A DNA stretch of 64,000 nt from Bacillota bacterium (GTDB taxonomy: Bacteria; Bacillota; Clostridia; Oscillospirales; Ruminococcaceae). The notes below the pieces were generated by a model, which was given only the letters and a program-made list of their open reading frames with translations, searched no databases and had not been told where the DNA came from. The stretch is from contig JAEWGD010000005.1 in NCBI GenBank assembly GCA_023388515.1, forward strand, positions 26,259 through 90,258. Reading direction: 5' to 3'. Below are positions 1 through 8,853 of the stretch, piece by piece; the stretch's first letter is position 1; every line of letters starts with the position of its first letter. Made by a program: the position numbers and the translations under genes.

Positions 1-158
1 TTGGTTCATTAAGAAAAGCTGTTCAGGACGGAGATATTGACGAGGGAACGTTCCTTGCAGGTGCTATTTCAGGACTTGTAAATGAGCGAATGACTTGTAA
101 GGCGATTGTTGATGAGATTATTGGCGACGCTAGAAGGCTTTTGAAAATAACTGATTAA
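1..158 (+). CDS. fabK: Enoyl-ACP reductase II (FabK-like), C-terminal end only
   Basis: The window opens inside a gene; 51 codons in frame from base 3 remain before TAA at 156-158. The visible tail (GSLRKAVQDGD, then GTFLAGAISGLVNE) resembles the C-terminal end of FMN-dependent FabK enoyl-ACP reductases, which perform the last reduction of fatty-acid elongation. Position directly before fabG in a fab/acc operon supports this. The FMN-binding core lies outside the window, so a nitronate monooxygenase-like relative is not excluded. No fabD lies between it and fabG, where streptococcal operons usually carry one. Confidence 0.7.
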   Translation, partial: GSLRKAVQDGDIDEGTFLAGAISGLVNERMTCKAIVDEIIGDARRLLKITD

Positions 159-211
159 TTATATAGATACAGATAGAAAAAAATTAGTGTAAAAAGGATT
201 GGGAGGAAAGT

Positions 212-952
212 ATGGGAAAGACAGCATTGGTAACAGGTTCAACACAGGGAATAGGGGCTTGCATAGCAAAAAGGCTTGCTAAGGATGGTTATAATATAGC
301 GATAAACTGTCGTTCGGAGGATGAAATGTCCAAAGGCGAAAAGGTTGCAGAGGAATGTAGAGAATTTGGAGTAGAGGCTGATTGTTTTATTGCAGATGTT
401 TCAAAATATGATGAATGTGAGAATATGACAAAGGCAGTTAAGGAGCGTTTTGGAAGTATTGATACATTGGTTAACAACGCTGGTATTACTAAAGATGGTT
501 TGATGGCGAGAATGAGCGAAGAAAACTATGATACTGTAATTGCTGTAAATCAAAAAAGTGTGTTTAATATGATGAAGTTTGTTGGGAATGTTATGATAAG
601 GCAAAAAAGTGGTAGAATAATTAATGTTTCGTCAGTTGCTGGGTTACATGGTAATGCTGGGCAGATTAACTATTCTGCGTCAAAGGCTGCTATAATCGGC
701 ATGACAAAGACTGGTGCAAAGGAACTAGGCTCAAGGGGTATCACTGTTAATGCAGTTGCACCTGGATTTATTCAGACACCTATGACTGATGCCTTGACAG
801 ATGAGCAAAAAAATGCTATGTTAAATGTAATAGCTATGAAAAGATATGGTCAAGTTGAGGAAATTGCAGGAGTAGTTTCTTTCCTTAGCTCCGATGATGC
901 AAGCTATGTTACAGGGCAGACAATTGAGATTAGTGGTGGGTTGTCTATGTAA
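212..952 (+). CDS. fabG: 3-oxoacyl-ACP reductase FabG
   Basis: This is an NADPH-dependent short-chain dehydrogenase of 246 residues, the usual FabG length, reducing 3-oxoacyl-ACP in fatty-acid elongation. Visible motifs are the Rossmann loop TGSTQGIG at 8-15, NNAG at 88-91, and the catalytic Ser141, Tyr154 (YSASK) and Lys158, spaced 13 and 4 as in E. coli FabG. The start is set by GGGAGGAAAG just upstream. It lies 53 bp after the FabK-like gene and 80 bp before fabF, co-directional, so it is probably in one operon. Cytosolic. Confidence 0.96.
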   Translation: MGKTALVTGSTQGIGACIAKRLAKDGYNIAINCRSEDEMSKGEKVAEECREFGVEADCFIADVSKYDECENMTKAVKERFGSIDTLVNNAGITKDGLMARMSEENYDTVIAVNQKSVFNMMKFVGNVMIRQKSGRIINVSSVAGLHGNAGQINYSASKAAIIGMTKTGAKELGSRGITVNAVAPGFIQTPMTDALTDEQKNAMLNVIAMKRYGQVEEIAGVVSFLSSDDASYVTGQTIEISGGLSM

Positions 953-1032
953 TATAGTGGTGAATACAAAATTAGGCATAAGTATAATACTGTTATAAGC
1001 AGGTCAGATTTAAAATAAAATGGGGTAAATAC

Positions 1033-2280
1033 ATGAAAAGAGTAGTAATAACAGGGATGGGTACTGTAAATCCCTTAGGAAATAATGTAGATACATTTTG
1101 GAATAATATTAAAGAAAACAAAATTGGTCTTTCATACCTTAAAGATATGGAGGGCAGAGATACTTCGGATGATTTTGATATAAAAGTTATTGGAGCAGTA
1201 AAGGATTTTGATTGCTCAGAATATATAGATAAAAAAGAGTCAAAAAGGGTTGACAGGTTCACTCAATTTGCTGTAATATCAGCAATGGAGGCATTAAAAA
1301 ATAGTGGCTCTAATTTTAAGGATATTGACCCTTTTAGAGCGGGTGTAATTATAGGCTGTGGGATAGGTGGACTTGGTCTTACACAACAGGAGCATGCGAA
1401 ATATTTGGAAAAGGGTTCAAATAGGATTTCTGTTTTCTATGTGCCTATGATGATTGCGAATATGGCTGCGGGAACTGTTGCTATGAAAACGGGCTTTAAG
1501 GGTGATAACTTTTCAACAGTGACTGCTTGTTCATCTGCTACTCATGCAATAGGAGAGGCTTTCCGTAAGATTAAGGACGGTTATCTTGATGTATGTCTTT
1601 GTGGTGGTACAGAAAGCTGTGTTACAGAGTTTGCATTGGGTGGGTTTAATAATATGAAGGCATTGTCTAAATCTGACGATGTTGAAAGAGCATCTATTCC
1701 TTTTGATAAGGAAAGAGGGGGCTTTGTTTTAGGTGAGGGCAGTGGGATGCTTCTTATTGAGGAGTATGAACACGCTGTGGCAAGGGGAGCAACTATTTAT
1801 GCTGAAATTGCTGGATATGGTGCAACTTGTGACGCTTATCATATGACATCTCCATCACCAGAGGGTGAGGCTGCTAGTATGGCGATGAAACACGCTTATG
1901 AGGAAGCTGGGTTGACGGCTGAACAGGTGGATTATATTAATGCACATGGCACATCAACTGGTTTGAATGATAAATATGAAACAAAGGCGATAAAGCTTGC
2001 ACTTGGTGAAGAGGCAGCGGCGAAGGTAAAGATTAATTCCACAAAGTCAATGATTGGGCATCTTCTTGGAGCTGCGGGTGCTGTTGAGGCAATTGCTACG
2101 GTATTACAGATTAATAATTCGATGATACACAAAACATTGGGTTATAAGGTCTATGATGAAGAATGTGATTTGGATTACTGTGTAGAGGGCAATGTTGAAC
2201 AGGAAGTGAATGTTGCATTATCGAATTCACTAGGTTTTGGTGGGCATAATGCTACGCTTTGCATAAAAAAGGTAAAGTAA
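1033..2280 (+). CDS. fabF: 3-oxoacyl-ACP synthase II (FabF)
   Basis: This is a condensing enzyme of 415 residues that elongates acyl-ACP with malonyl-ACP. The Cys-His-His triad is visible: Cys166 in TACSSA, His305 in NAHGTSTG and His343 in GHLLGAAGA. The C-terminal glycine-rich GFGGHNA signature is intact. The Shine-Dalgarno is weak (GGGG, 8 nt before ATG). It sits in the fab/acc operon between fabG and accB; the 135 bp to accB are AT-rich with no convincing terminator. Confidence 0.96.
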   Translation: MKRVVITGMGTVNPLGNNVDTFWNNIKENKIGLSYLKDMEGRDTSDDFDIKVIGAVKDFDCSEYIDKKESKRVDRFTQFAVISAMEALKNSGSNFKDIDPFRAGVIIGCGIGGLGLTQQEHAKYLEKGSNRISVFYVPMMIANMAAGTVAMKTGFKGDNFSTVTACSSATHAIGEAFRKIKDGYLDVCLCGGTESCVTEFALGGFNNMKALSKSDDVERASIPFDKERGGFVLGEGSGMLLIEEYEHAVARGATIYAEIAGYGATCDAYHMTSPSPEGEAASMAMKHAYEEAGLTAEQVDYINAHGTSTGLNDKYETKAIKLALGEEAAAKVKINSTKSMIGHLLGAAGAVEAIATVLQINNSMIHKTLGYKVYDEECDLDYCVEGNVEQEVNVALSNSLGFGGHNATLCIKKVK

Positions 2281-2415
2281 CAGTATGTATTCATATATGT
2301 AATAAAAGTTTGCAGTTCTCATTCACTAAATTAATGGAATTTAGGGTTGGCAGATAGCATACTTTTAGCTCAAAAAAAATAGTGTATTATATTAGAAATA
2401 TTTGGAGGAAACAAA

Positions 2416-2922
2416 ATGAATGAAAATAAAGCTTGCAACCTATCCTTCAGTGAAATAAAAGAACTTATTAATCTTGTGGCTGAGAAAAATCTTGGTAAGT
2501 TTGAGATGAAATTAGATGATTGCAAAATTTTGATTGAGGGGAAAAAGGAAAAGGAAAAGGTTATGCAGTCAAGTGACGTGGTTAATTCTTCACAATGCTC
2601 ACAACCATCACAAATGGCTGCTGCGTCAGCTGCTGTGGAGGACGGAACGGTCGCTGCTGTTGCTATAAGTACAAAGGCTGAGGTATGTGGGAATGCTGTT
2701 AAAGCACCAATTATCGGAACTTTTTATCTAACTCCTGCACCTGATAAAGAGCCTTTTGTAAAGGTTGGTCAAACGGTGAAAAAGGGTGATGTTATCATGA
2801 TAATTGAGTCGATGAAGCTGATGAATGAAATTCAGAGTGAATTTGATGGAGTGGTAACGCAGATATTGGTTGAAAATGGTAAGCCAGTTGAGTTCGACCA
2901 GACGATAATGATAATTAGCTAA
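2416..2922 (+). CDS. accB: Biotin carboxyl carrier protein of acetyl-CoA carboxylase
   Basis: BCCP carries biotin between the carboxylase AccC and the carboxyltransferase AccAD. The protein is 168 residues: an N-terminal segment, an Ala/Ser-rich linker near 55-85 and a C-terminal biotinyl domain. The biotinylated Lys134 lies in ESMKLMNE, 34 residues from the C-terminus as is usual. The start follows TTTGGAGGAAACAAA. fabZ begins 12 bp after the stop, so the two are co-translated or nearly so. Confidence 0.96.
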   Translation: MNENKACNLSFSEIKELINLVAEKNLGKFEMKLDDCKILIEGKKEKEKVMQSSDVVNSSQCSQPSQMAAASAAVEDGTVAAVAISTKAEVCGNAVKAPIIGTFYLTPAPDKEPFVKVGQTVKKGDVIMIIESMKLMNEIQSEFDGVVTQILVENGKPVEFDQTIMIIS

Positions 2923-2934
2923 TAGGAGAGTAAA

Positions 2935-3366
2935 ATGGATATAGTTTTGAATCAAGAGCAAATTAAGGAGATTATTCCACATAGAGATCCATTTTTGTTG
3001 ATTGATGAAGTTCTTGAAATGGAGCTTGGTAAGCGAATTGTTGCAAGAAAACATATAAAGGCAGATGACTTTTGGTTCAAGGGTCATTTCCCAGAATATC
3101 CAGTTGTACCTGGTGTTTTGATGATTGAAATGCTTGCACAGGCTGGTGCTGTTGCGATGCTTTCTATGGAGGAGCATAAGGGCAAGATTGGCTTTTTAGC
3201 TGGTGTTGATAAGGCTAAATTTCGCCGTCAGGTCGTGCCTGGTGATACGCTTTTGCTTGAGGTTGAAATTATTAAGGTAAAAGGTCCTATTGGAGTTGGA
3301 AAGGCTATTGCAAGCGTTGACGGGGTAAAGGCTGTTTCAGCAGAAATTTCATTTGCTCTTAAATAG
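2935..3366 (+). CDS. fabZ: 3-hydroxyacyl-ACP dehydratase FabZ
   Basis: This is a hot-dog fold dehydratase of 143 residues acting on 3-hydroxyacyl-ACP. Visible motifs are IIPHRDPFLLIDEV near the N-terminus and GHFPEYPVVPGV with His51, followed by Glu65 in IEMLAQAGA, the expected His/Glu catalytic pair. RBS AGGAG lies 6 nt before ATG. It sits between accB and the small gene at 3458, the common Firmicutes order accB-fabZ-accC interrupted only by that small gene. Confidence 0.96.
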   Translation: MDIVLNQEQIKEIIPHRDPFLLIDEVLEMELGKRIVARKHIKADDFWFKGHFPEYPVVPGVLMIEMLAQAGAVAMLSMEEHKGKIGFLAGVDKAKFRRQVVPGDTLLLEVEIIKVKGPIGVGKAIASVDGVKAVSAEISFALK

Positions 3367-3457
3367 AAAGATAAAAACATTGGTTAGTTTTACTTTTGCA
3401 CGCAAGACTTTATATTAGAAACAAGGTTCATAATTTATATTATAGGAGGTTTATCAT

Positions 3458-3637
3458 ATGCCGGACTACAAAGCTATGTACTACCATTTAGCGGGTCAAA
3501 TGTCAATTGCCATCGAGGCGTTAGAGGGACTTGTTGCCATTACGGAAAGGCTTAAGAGGGCACAGCAGACTACGGAGGATATGTTTATTAACAGCGAAGA
3601 TGACACTTCGGATGCGGATGGAGAAGAAACGAAATAG
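3458..3637 (+). CDS. Small conserved-looking protein inside the acc operon (59 aa)
   Basis: A 59-residue ORF with a strong RBS (ATAGGAGG, 7 nt before ATG). The N-terminal two thirds are predicted amphipathic helix (MYYHLAGQMSIAIEAL, then AITERLKRAQQT) and the last 15 residues are acidic (EDDTSDADGEE). No catalytic motif or membrane segment is visible. Similar short proteins of the form MADYKxMYxxLF...AIxxLQ occur in Clostridia, from memory, with no assigned function. It lies between fabZ and accC, 91 bp after fabZ and 168 bp before accC. It may be a small partner protein or an unrelated insertion. Confidence 0.65.
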   Translation: MPDYKAMYYHLAGQMSIAIEALEGLVAITERLKRAQQTTEDMFINSEDDTSDADGEETK

Positions 3638-3805
3638 AAATACAGTGTTTTGAATGATGTAAAAACCTTTTTGCATGGTAGAGAAAACAGTAAATAGCTT
3701 TACCCCGTAGTATAAGCATTAAGCTGCTTGTAGCCATAAATTGAGCTATTGCATACTTAGATAGATTATCTAAGTAAATAACCTAAATAGATAGGAATTA
3801 CTGAA

Positions 3806-5149
3806 ATGTTTGAGAAAGTATTGATAGCAAATAGAGGCGAAATCGCCGTAAGAATAATTAGGGCTTGTCGTGAATTGGGGATACGTTGCGTTGCAGTATA
3901 TTCTACTGCTGACAGGAATTCTCTACACGCACAGATTGCTGATGAGGCAGTTTGCATTGGGCCTGCTAATACAAAAGATAGCTACTTAAATTCGAAGGCG
4001 TTGCTTGCAGCTTGTGAAATTACGGGCAGTGATGCTGTTCATCCTGGCTTTGGATTTTTATCTGAAAATGCAGATTTTGCAAGGCAATGTAATAAATGTG
4101 GCATAACGTTTATTGGTCCTAGTCCTGAATCTATTGAAATGTTGGGCGATAAGGCAACGGCTAAGGAAACTATGAAAAAGGCTGGAATTCCTGTAATTCC
4201 TGGCTCTGATGGTGCTGTGAAAAATGTTGGTGACGCAAAGAGGATTGCTGAGGAAATTGGTTATCCGATTTTGGTTAAGGCGTCAGCTGGTGGTGGTGGC
4301 AGAGGTATTCGCCTTGTTGAAAAGGAAAGCGAATTGGAGGCACAGATTACTGCGGCTAAACAGGAGGCACAGAATTTTTTTGGTGATGATGGAATATATT
4401 TGGAGAAGTTTATTATAAATCCTCGCCATGTTGAGATACAAATTGTTGCTGATAAACATGGAAATGTCGTGCATTTGGGCGAAAGAGATTGCAGTATGCA
4501 AAGGCGTAACCAAAAGGTTTTGGAGGAGAGTCCAAGTCCGATTATGACGGAGGAATTACGCAAAAAGATGGGTGAGGCGGCTGTTAAGGCGGCAAAGGCT
4601 TGTGGATACTACAATGTCGGAACGATTGAGTTTTTGGTTGATAAGAACCTTGATTTTTATTTTATGGAGATGAACACTAGAATTCAAGTTGAACATCCTG
4701 TAACTGAATTTGTAACAGGAATCGACCTTGTTAAGTCACAGCTGAAGATTGCGAGTGATGAAGTACTTTCGTTTACACAGGATGATATAAAAATAACTGG
4801 ACATTCTATTGAGTGCAGAATAAATGCTGAAAATCCATCTATGGGATTTAGACCATCTCCTGGAAAGATTATGGCGTTGCATACACCTGGTGGACCTGGG
4901 ATAAGGATAGATAGTGCTGCGTATCAAGGGTATACAATTACTCCATATTACGATTCAATGATTGCAAAGCTGATAGTTTATGCACCAACTCGTGAAGATG
5001 CGATAATGAAAATGAGGTGGGCATTGTCGGAATTTATTGTTGAGGGTGTTGATACAAATATTGATTTTCAGCTTGAATTGATAAAGAACCCTTGCTTTGA
5101 AAGTGGAGAATATGATATAGGTTTTTTAGGTAGGTTGATGAAAAAATAG
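3806..5149 (+). CDS. accC: Acetyl-CoA carboxylase, biotin carboxylase subunit
   Basis: ATP-grasp enzyme of 447 residues that carboxylates biotin on AccB. It has the N-terminal pre-ATP-grasp domain (LIANRGEIAVRIIRA), ATP-grasp Lys158 and the glycine-rich loop GGGGRG at 162-167, then EMNTRIQVEHPVTE with the bicarbonate/biotin-site residues, and a C-terminal domain ending RLMKK. Length and motif order match E. coli AccC. AGGA lies upstream of the chosen ATG. accD follows after 37 bp. Confidence 0.97.
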   Translation: MFEKVLIANRGEIAVRIIRACRELGIRCVAVYSTADRNSLHAQIADEAVCIGPANTKDSYLNSKALLAACEITGSDAVHPGFGFLSENADFARQCNKCGITFIGPSPESIEMLGDKATAKETMKKAGIPVIPGSDGAVKNVGDAKRIAEEIGYPILVKASAGGGGRGIRLVEKESELEAQITAAKQEAQNFFGDDGIYLEKFIINPRHVEIQIVADKHGNVVHLGERDCSMQRRNQKVLEESPSPIMTEELRKKMGEAAVKAAKACGYYNVGTIEFLVDKNLDFYFMEMNTRIQVEHPVTEFVTGIDLVKSQLKIASDEVLSFTQDDIKITGHSIECRINAENPSMGFRPSPGKIMALHTPGGPGIRIDSAAYQGYTITPYYDSMIAKLIVYAPTREDAIMKMRWALSEFIVEGVDTNIDFQLELIKNPCFESGEYDIGFLGRLMKK

Positions 5150-5186
5150 AGGCTGTGTTTAATCATAGAAAATGGTGGTGAAGTAG

Positions 5187-6071
5187 ATGTTGGAAGATTT
5201 GTTTAAAGTAGTCAAGACAAGATTTAATGGTACAGAGGGTAAGCCAGATGGTGACGCTCGCAAGGGAAATATTCCAGATGATTTGCTGTATAAATGCCCA
5301 AGATGTCAGCAAACGGTTTTCAGTGAGGAGTTTTCAGCACTGAATAAGGTATGCCTAAATTGTGATTATCATGGTAGACTTACTGCAAAGGAAAGGCTAA
5401 AGCTAACTGTTGATAAGGGTAGCTTTGTTGAGTATGATAGCAAGATGATTAGCAAAAATCCAATAGACTTTCCAGGATACCCCGAAAAACAGGCAAAGCT
5501 TAGATGTGAAACTGATTTGAATGACGCAGTTGTAACGGGTGAGGCGACAATTAGGGGCGTTAAGGTCGTTCTTGGCATAATGGATTCACGATTTATGATG
5601 GCTTCTATGGGTAGTGTTGTAGGCGAAAAGCTAACGAGGGCGATTGAAACTGCGACGGAAAAAAGGCTACCGATTATAATTTTCTGTGCATCGGGTGGTG
5701 CGAGAATGCAAGAAGGTATAATTTCGCTAATGCAGATGGCAAAAACTTCGGGAGCAATTGCCAAACATTCTGAACAGGGACTTTTATATATAACAGTGCT
5801 TACTGACCCCACAACGGGTGGTGTTACAGCGTCTTTTGCATCACTGGGTGATATAATTATAGCTGAACCTAAGGTGCTTGTTGGCTTTGCTGGACGTAGG
5901 GTTATTGAGGGTACGATTAGGCAGAGATTACCCGATTCTTTTCAATCAGCAGAATTTATGCTTGAAAAGGGGTTTGTTGACATGATTGTTGAAAGAAAAA
6001 GGTTGAGAAGCACGGTGGCACATTTGTTGAAGCTTCATGGATATACAGATGAAAACAGGTATAACAACTAA
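5187..6071 (+). CDS. accD: Acetyl-CoA carboxylase carboxyltransferase subunit beta
   Basis: Beta subunit (294 aa) of the carboxyltransferase that moves CO2 from carboxybiotin to acetyl-CoA. A four-Cys zinc ribbon is visible (Cys37, Cys40, Cys56, Cys59), followed by the crotonase-fold core with SGGARMQEG and DPTTGGVTASFAS. RBS GGTGG lies upstream. The stop codon TAATG overlaps an ATG of the next gene, indicating coupling with accA. Confidence 0.97.
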   Translation: MLEDLFKVVKTRFNGTEGKPDGDARKGNIPDDLLYKCPRCQQTVFSEEFSALNKVCLNCDYHGRLTAKERLKLTVDKGSFVEYDSKMISKNPIDFPGYPEKQAKLRCETDLNDAVVTGEATIRGVKVVLGIMDSRFMMASMGSVVGEKLTRAIETATEKRLPIIIFCASGGARMQEGIISLMQMAKTSGAIAKHSEQGLLYITVLTDPTTGGVTASFASLGDIIIAEPKVLVGFAGRRVIEGTIRQRLPDSFQSAEFMLEKGFVDMIVERKRLRSTVAHLLKLHGYTDENRYNN

Positions 6072-6091
6072 TGGGAAATCGAGGTATAAAA

Positions 6092-6913
6092 ATGAATAAG
6101 CTTAGTGCGTATGAACGACTTGAACTTATAAGGAATAAAAATCGTCCGACTGTTAGGGATTATATACCACAGATTTTTGACGACTTTTTTGAGATGCATG
6201 GCGATAGATTATATGGTGATGATGGTGCGATTATCGGTGGTGTAGGTAGGCTTGGTGAACGAGCTGTAACGGTTTTAGCACAGGTTAAGGGTAGGAATAT
6301 TGACGAGAATAAAAAGTCAAATTTCTCCATGCCACATCCTGAGGGGTATAGAAAAGCGTTAAGGCTTGCAAAACAGGCTGAAAAGTTTAATCGCCCTGTA
6401 ATATGCCTGATAGACACTCCTGGAGCGTTCTGTGGTGTTGATGCTGAGGCTAGGGGACAGGGTGAGGCTATTGCTAGGAATCTTGCTGAATTTATGTTGC
6501 TTAGAACACCTGTTATATCTATTGTTTTGGGCGAGGGTGGAAGTGGTGGTGCGTTAGCTTTGGGCGTTTGCGACGAGCTTGCGATGCTTGAAAATGCACT
6601 TTATTCCGTAATTTCGCCGAGAGGATTTGCAAATATTCTTTGGAAGGATGCAAGTCGAGAAAAGGAAGCTTGCCAAATAGTAAAGTGCACGGCTGAGGAT
6701 TTAGTTGAGTTTGGGGTTGCTGAAACGATAATTGAAGAGCCAGTTGGTGGAGCACATAACGATTTGTACAAAATTTCTGAAAATATTAAGGAATTTTTGT
6801 TGGAAAAAGTAGATGAAAAATGTCAAAAAGATATTGACGTTTTGCTGAAAGAACGTTATACTAAGTTTAGAAAAATTGGTGAGTTCGAGGAAAATGGAAA
6901 TAATCCCAATTAG
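6092..6913 (+). CDS. accA: Acetyl-CoA carboxylase carboxyltransferase subunit alpha
   Basis: Alpha subunit (273 aa from this start) of the AccAD carboxyltransferase. Core motifs include GDRLYGDDGAIIGG, the segment PEGYRKALRLA and GEGGSGGALALG. An in-frame ATG at 6071 overlaps the accD stop, but ATG at 6092 (MNKLSAYERL) has GAGG 8 nt upstream and matches the usual AccA N-terminus, so it is preferred. Last acc gene before acpP. Confidence 0.95.
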   Translation: MNKLSAYERLELIRNKNRPTVRDYIPQIFDDFFEMHGDRLYGDDGAIIGGVGRLGERAVTVLAQVKGRNIDENKKSNFSMPHPEGYRKALRLAKQAEKFNRPVICLIDTPGAFCGVDAEARGQGEAIARNLAEFMLLRTPVISIVLGEGGSGGALALGVCDELAMLENALYSVISPRGFANILWKDASREKEACQIVKCTAEDLVEFGVAETIIEEPVGGAHNDLYKISENIKEFLLEKVDEKCQKDIDVLLKERYTKFRKIGEFEENGNNPN

Positions 6914-7029
6914 ATACGTTATAATGGCAATTTGCCTTTATATATGCGTTTGAGTATTTACATCTGACATTTAATGTAAGACTGTTTTACTGTGATGCTA
7001 TTAAAATTTAGCTTGAATGGAGGTTGAAT

Positions 7030-7260
7030 ATGGTTTTTGAAAAGGTGAAAAGTATTATTGTAGACCAACTTGATGTTGATGCTGAGAAAATAACATTGGA
7101 TTCCAAAGTTGCTGAAGATTTAGGAGCTGATTCATTGGACGTTGTTGATTTAATAATGTCAATTGAAGAGGAATTCGATATGGAAATTGACGATGATGCA
7201 GTTGAAAGCATGAAGACAGTTGGTGACATTGTAGCTTTTATTGATAGCAATAATAAATAA
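7030..7260 (+). CDS. acpP: Acyl carrier protein
   Basis: ACP of 76 residues, strongly acidic, carrying acyl chains on 4'-phosphopantetheine attached to Ser35 in LGADSLDVVDL. The start is ATG at 7030, 6 nt after GGAGG (7019-7023). A TTG two codons upstream is open but overlaps the RBS spacing. It is separated from accA by 116 bp and followed at once by a strong terminator, so it ends the fab/acc operon. Confidence 0.97.
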   Translation: MVFEKVKSIIVDQLDVDAEKITLDSKVAEDLGADSLDVVDLIMSIEEEFDMEIDDDAVESMKTVGDIVAFIDSNNK

Positions 7261-7266
7261 AAAATT

Positions 7267-7297
7267 GACCGACACAAATTAGTGTCGGTCTTTTTAT
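7267..7297 (+). terminator. Rho-independent terminator after acpP
   Basis: A perfect 9-bp stem GACCGACAC / GTGTCGGTC with a 6-nt loop is followed by TTTTTAT. It begins 6 bp after the acpP stop and closes the fatty-acid operon. Confidence 0.93.
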
Positions 7298-7320
7298 ATC
7301 GAAGATGTGCGTTCGGTGGA

Positions 7321-7396
7321 TTATAATGAGGAGTTTAGATGTAATTTTTTACTTTGGCTGAATTTTGGGCAGAGCCTCATTATAAATCCATTGGAG
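7321..7396. repeat. Perfect 11-bp inverted repeat, possible small repeat element
   Basis: TTATAATGAGG at 7321-7331 and CCTCATTATAA at 7375-7385 form a perfect 11-bp inverted repeat around a 43-bp centre. The left arm is part of a 13-mer ATTATAATGAGGA also present near 43047. The downstream AATCCATTGGAGATACAA resembles AATCCATCGGGATACAA near 43074. It lies just after the 3' end of the minus-strand KAS III-like gene. Confidence 0.4.
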
Positions 7397-7412
7397 ATAC
7401 AATATATAAGGG

Positions 7413-8402
7413 TTAATATTTGAAAAGCAAAGCAATATTTTGTGAGCCAGCCCCGATTGTCCAGAACATAACATGGTCGCCACGTTTAACTATGCCTCTT
7501 TCTATCGACTCATATAAAGCGATAAAGGGACTTGATGTTCCTGTATAGCCATACTCATCACCTATAAAAATACTTCTTTCCTCTTCAATATCAAGCATTT
7601 CACGAAGGGTATTAACATTACAGAGAGCATATTGAGAGAAGCAGAACATTTTAATATCATCTTTAGTGAGATTATTTTCAGCTAGTAGCTCGTTCATACT
7701 GTTGAAAGCACGATCAAGCGATACATTTTCAAATGGAATCCAATCGAGTAGCCATTTCTCTTTATCGTCTGTTCTGGAGATGTTTGACACACCACAAGCA
7801 GGGAAAGTTATATTTTTATGCTCACAGGAGTTAATGTAGCATTTTGAACCTAAGATACCACAATCCTCATCAGTTTTCTCAATGATTATTGCACATGAAG
7901 CGTCGCCGTAATGCCCGTAGCAGAACTCATTGCTTTGGTTTAAAAGAATGTTGACATAATCAGCACCAACGATTAAAACACGCTTAATTAAGTCGCTAGA
8001 CTGCATATACTTGCTTACCATGTCAAGAGAAAGAGTCATTCCAGCACAGACAGCGTTGATGTCAAAGCAAATGCACTGCTTTTTCCCTTTAATTGCATTA
8101 TGTACATAAATTGAACTAGGTGGCACGACATATTCAGGCATACAGGCAGAATAAATAATCATATCAATATCTTCACCAGTTAAGTCAGCCTTGTTCAACG
8201 CACTTTCAACAGCGGTTAAAGCCATAGTCAAGCTGTTTTCTTTTGTTGAGTCAATCATGTAACGCTTATCCCTACCGATTACGTCGGATAGAAAATGCTC
8301 CACATCTTTACCCTGTTTTGCGAAATGTTCAACATAGAAATCGTTGCTTACAACATTTTCACCATGATATACTGCAATTGATTTTAACTTTAAGTTTGCC
8401 AT
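7413..8402 (-). CDS. KAS III-like thiolase-fold protein with altered catalytic triad
   Basis: A 329-residue protein with the FabH/KAS III layout. The nucleophile region FDINAVCAGM gives Cys119, and the C-terminal GAGSQN loop matches the KAS III end. The other two triad positions look changed: where FabH has HQAN the sequence reads SQYA (Ser255), and where FabH has GNTSAAS it reads GYTGTSS (Tyr285). ATG at 8402 is chosen because GTGGGGG precedes it by 5 nt; an upstream in-frame ATG at 8423 has no such RBS. It follows the STAS-like gene at 8483-8812 in the same direction. Standard decarboxylating condensation is doubtful; acyl transfer or thioester chemistry is possible. Not the housekeeping FabH with any confidence. 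Confidence 0.8.
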   Translation of the reverse strand: MANLKLKSIAVYHGENVVSNDFYVEHFAKQGKDVEHFLSDVIGRDKRYMIDSTKENSLTMALTAVESALNKADLTGEDIDMIIYSACMPEYVVPPSSIYVHNAIKGKKQCICFDINAVCAGMTLSLDMVSKYMQSSDLIKRVLIVGADYVNILLNQSNEFCYGHYGDASCAIIIEKTDEDCGILGSKCYINSCEHKNITFPACGVSNISRTDDKEKWLLDWIPFENVSLDRAFNSMNELLAENNLTKDDIKMFCFSQYALCNVNTLREMLDIEEERSIFIGDEYGYTGTSSPFIALYESIERGIVKRGDHVMFWTIGAGSQNIALLFKY

Positions 8403-8482
8403 TTTTAACCCCCACTTTTCCATTAAAATAAAGAAGAAAGCAATACTCTCTTCTTTATTTTTAATTTTTTTGACTTAGATTC

Positions 8483-8812
8483 TTAAAGAACTTTAAAATT
8501 TTCAAATCCAACTTCCTTAGCAAGTCGTTTTACTTGCATCTTAGCAATAGCGTTACCCCCAAAAACAATAGTAACATTCCTAAAACCCATCTGCTTGTAC
8601 ATATTTAGGATACCACTAAGCATTTCTTGCATTTCGGAAGGAGAGGTGCTTAACTTTGAGCCATCAAGTGTTAGTTGACAAGTTGCGGGATTGATTTTTT
8701 TAGATTCCTTTTCAAATTCTGTCACAAATCGTTTTGCGTCCTCAGGAGTAAATAACCCCTCACAAACAACGTCTAGTGAATTACCTGCTGCTTTGATACT
8801 GAAACTTCCCAT
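8483..8812 (-). CDS. STAS-like small protein, partner of the KAS III-like enzyme
   Basis: A 109-residue soluble protein. The pattern of short beta strands (FSIKAAGNSLDVVCEG, CQLTLDGSKL, VTIVFGG) alternating with helices resembles anti-anti-sigma/STAS-like folds. The usual phosphorylatable Ser loop is not clearly recognisable, so the family call is tentative. RBS TAGGAGG lies 7 nt before ATG. It is the first gene of a two-gene operon with the KAS III-like enzyme under the promoter at 8891-8919. Confidence 0.55.
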   Translation of the reverse strand: MGSFSIKAAGNSLDVVCEGLFTPEDAKRFVTEFEKESKKINPATCQLTLDGSKLSTSPSEMQEMLSGILNMYKQMGFRNVTIVFGGNAIAKMQVKRLAKEVGFENFKVL

Positions 8813-8853
8813 GATTAGACCTCCTAAAATTATTATTAAGTTTATTACTGCTG

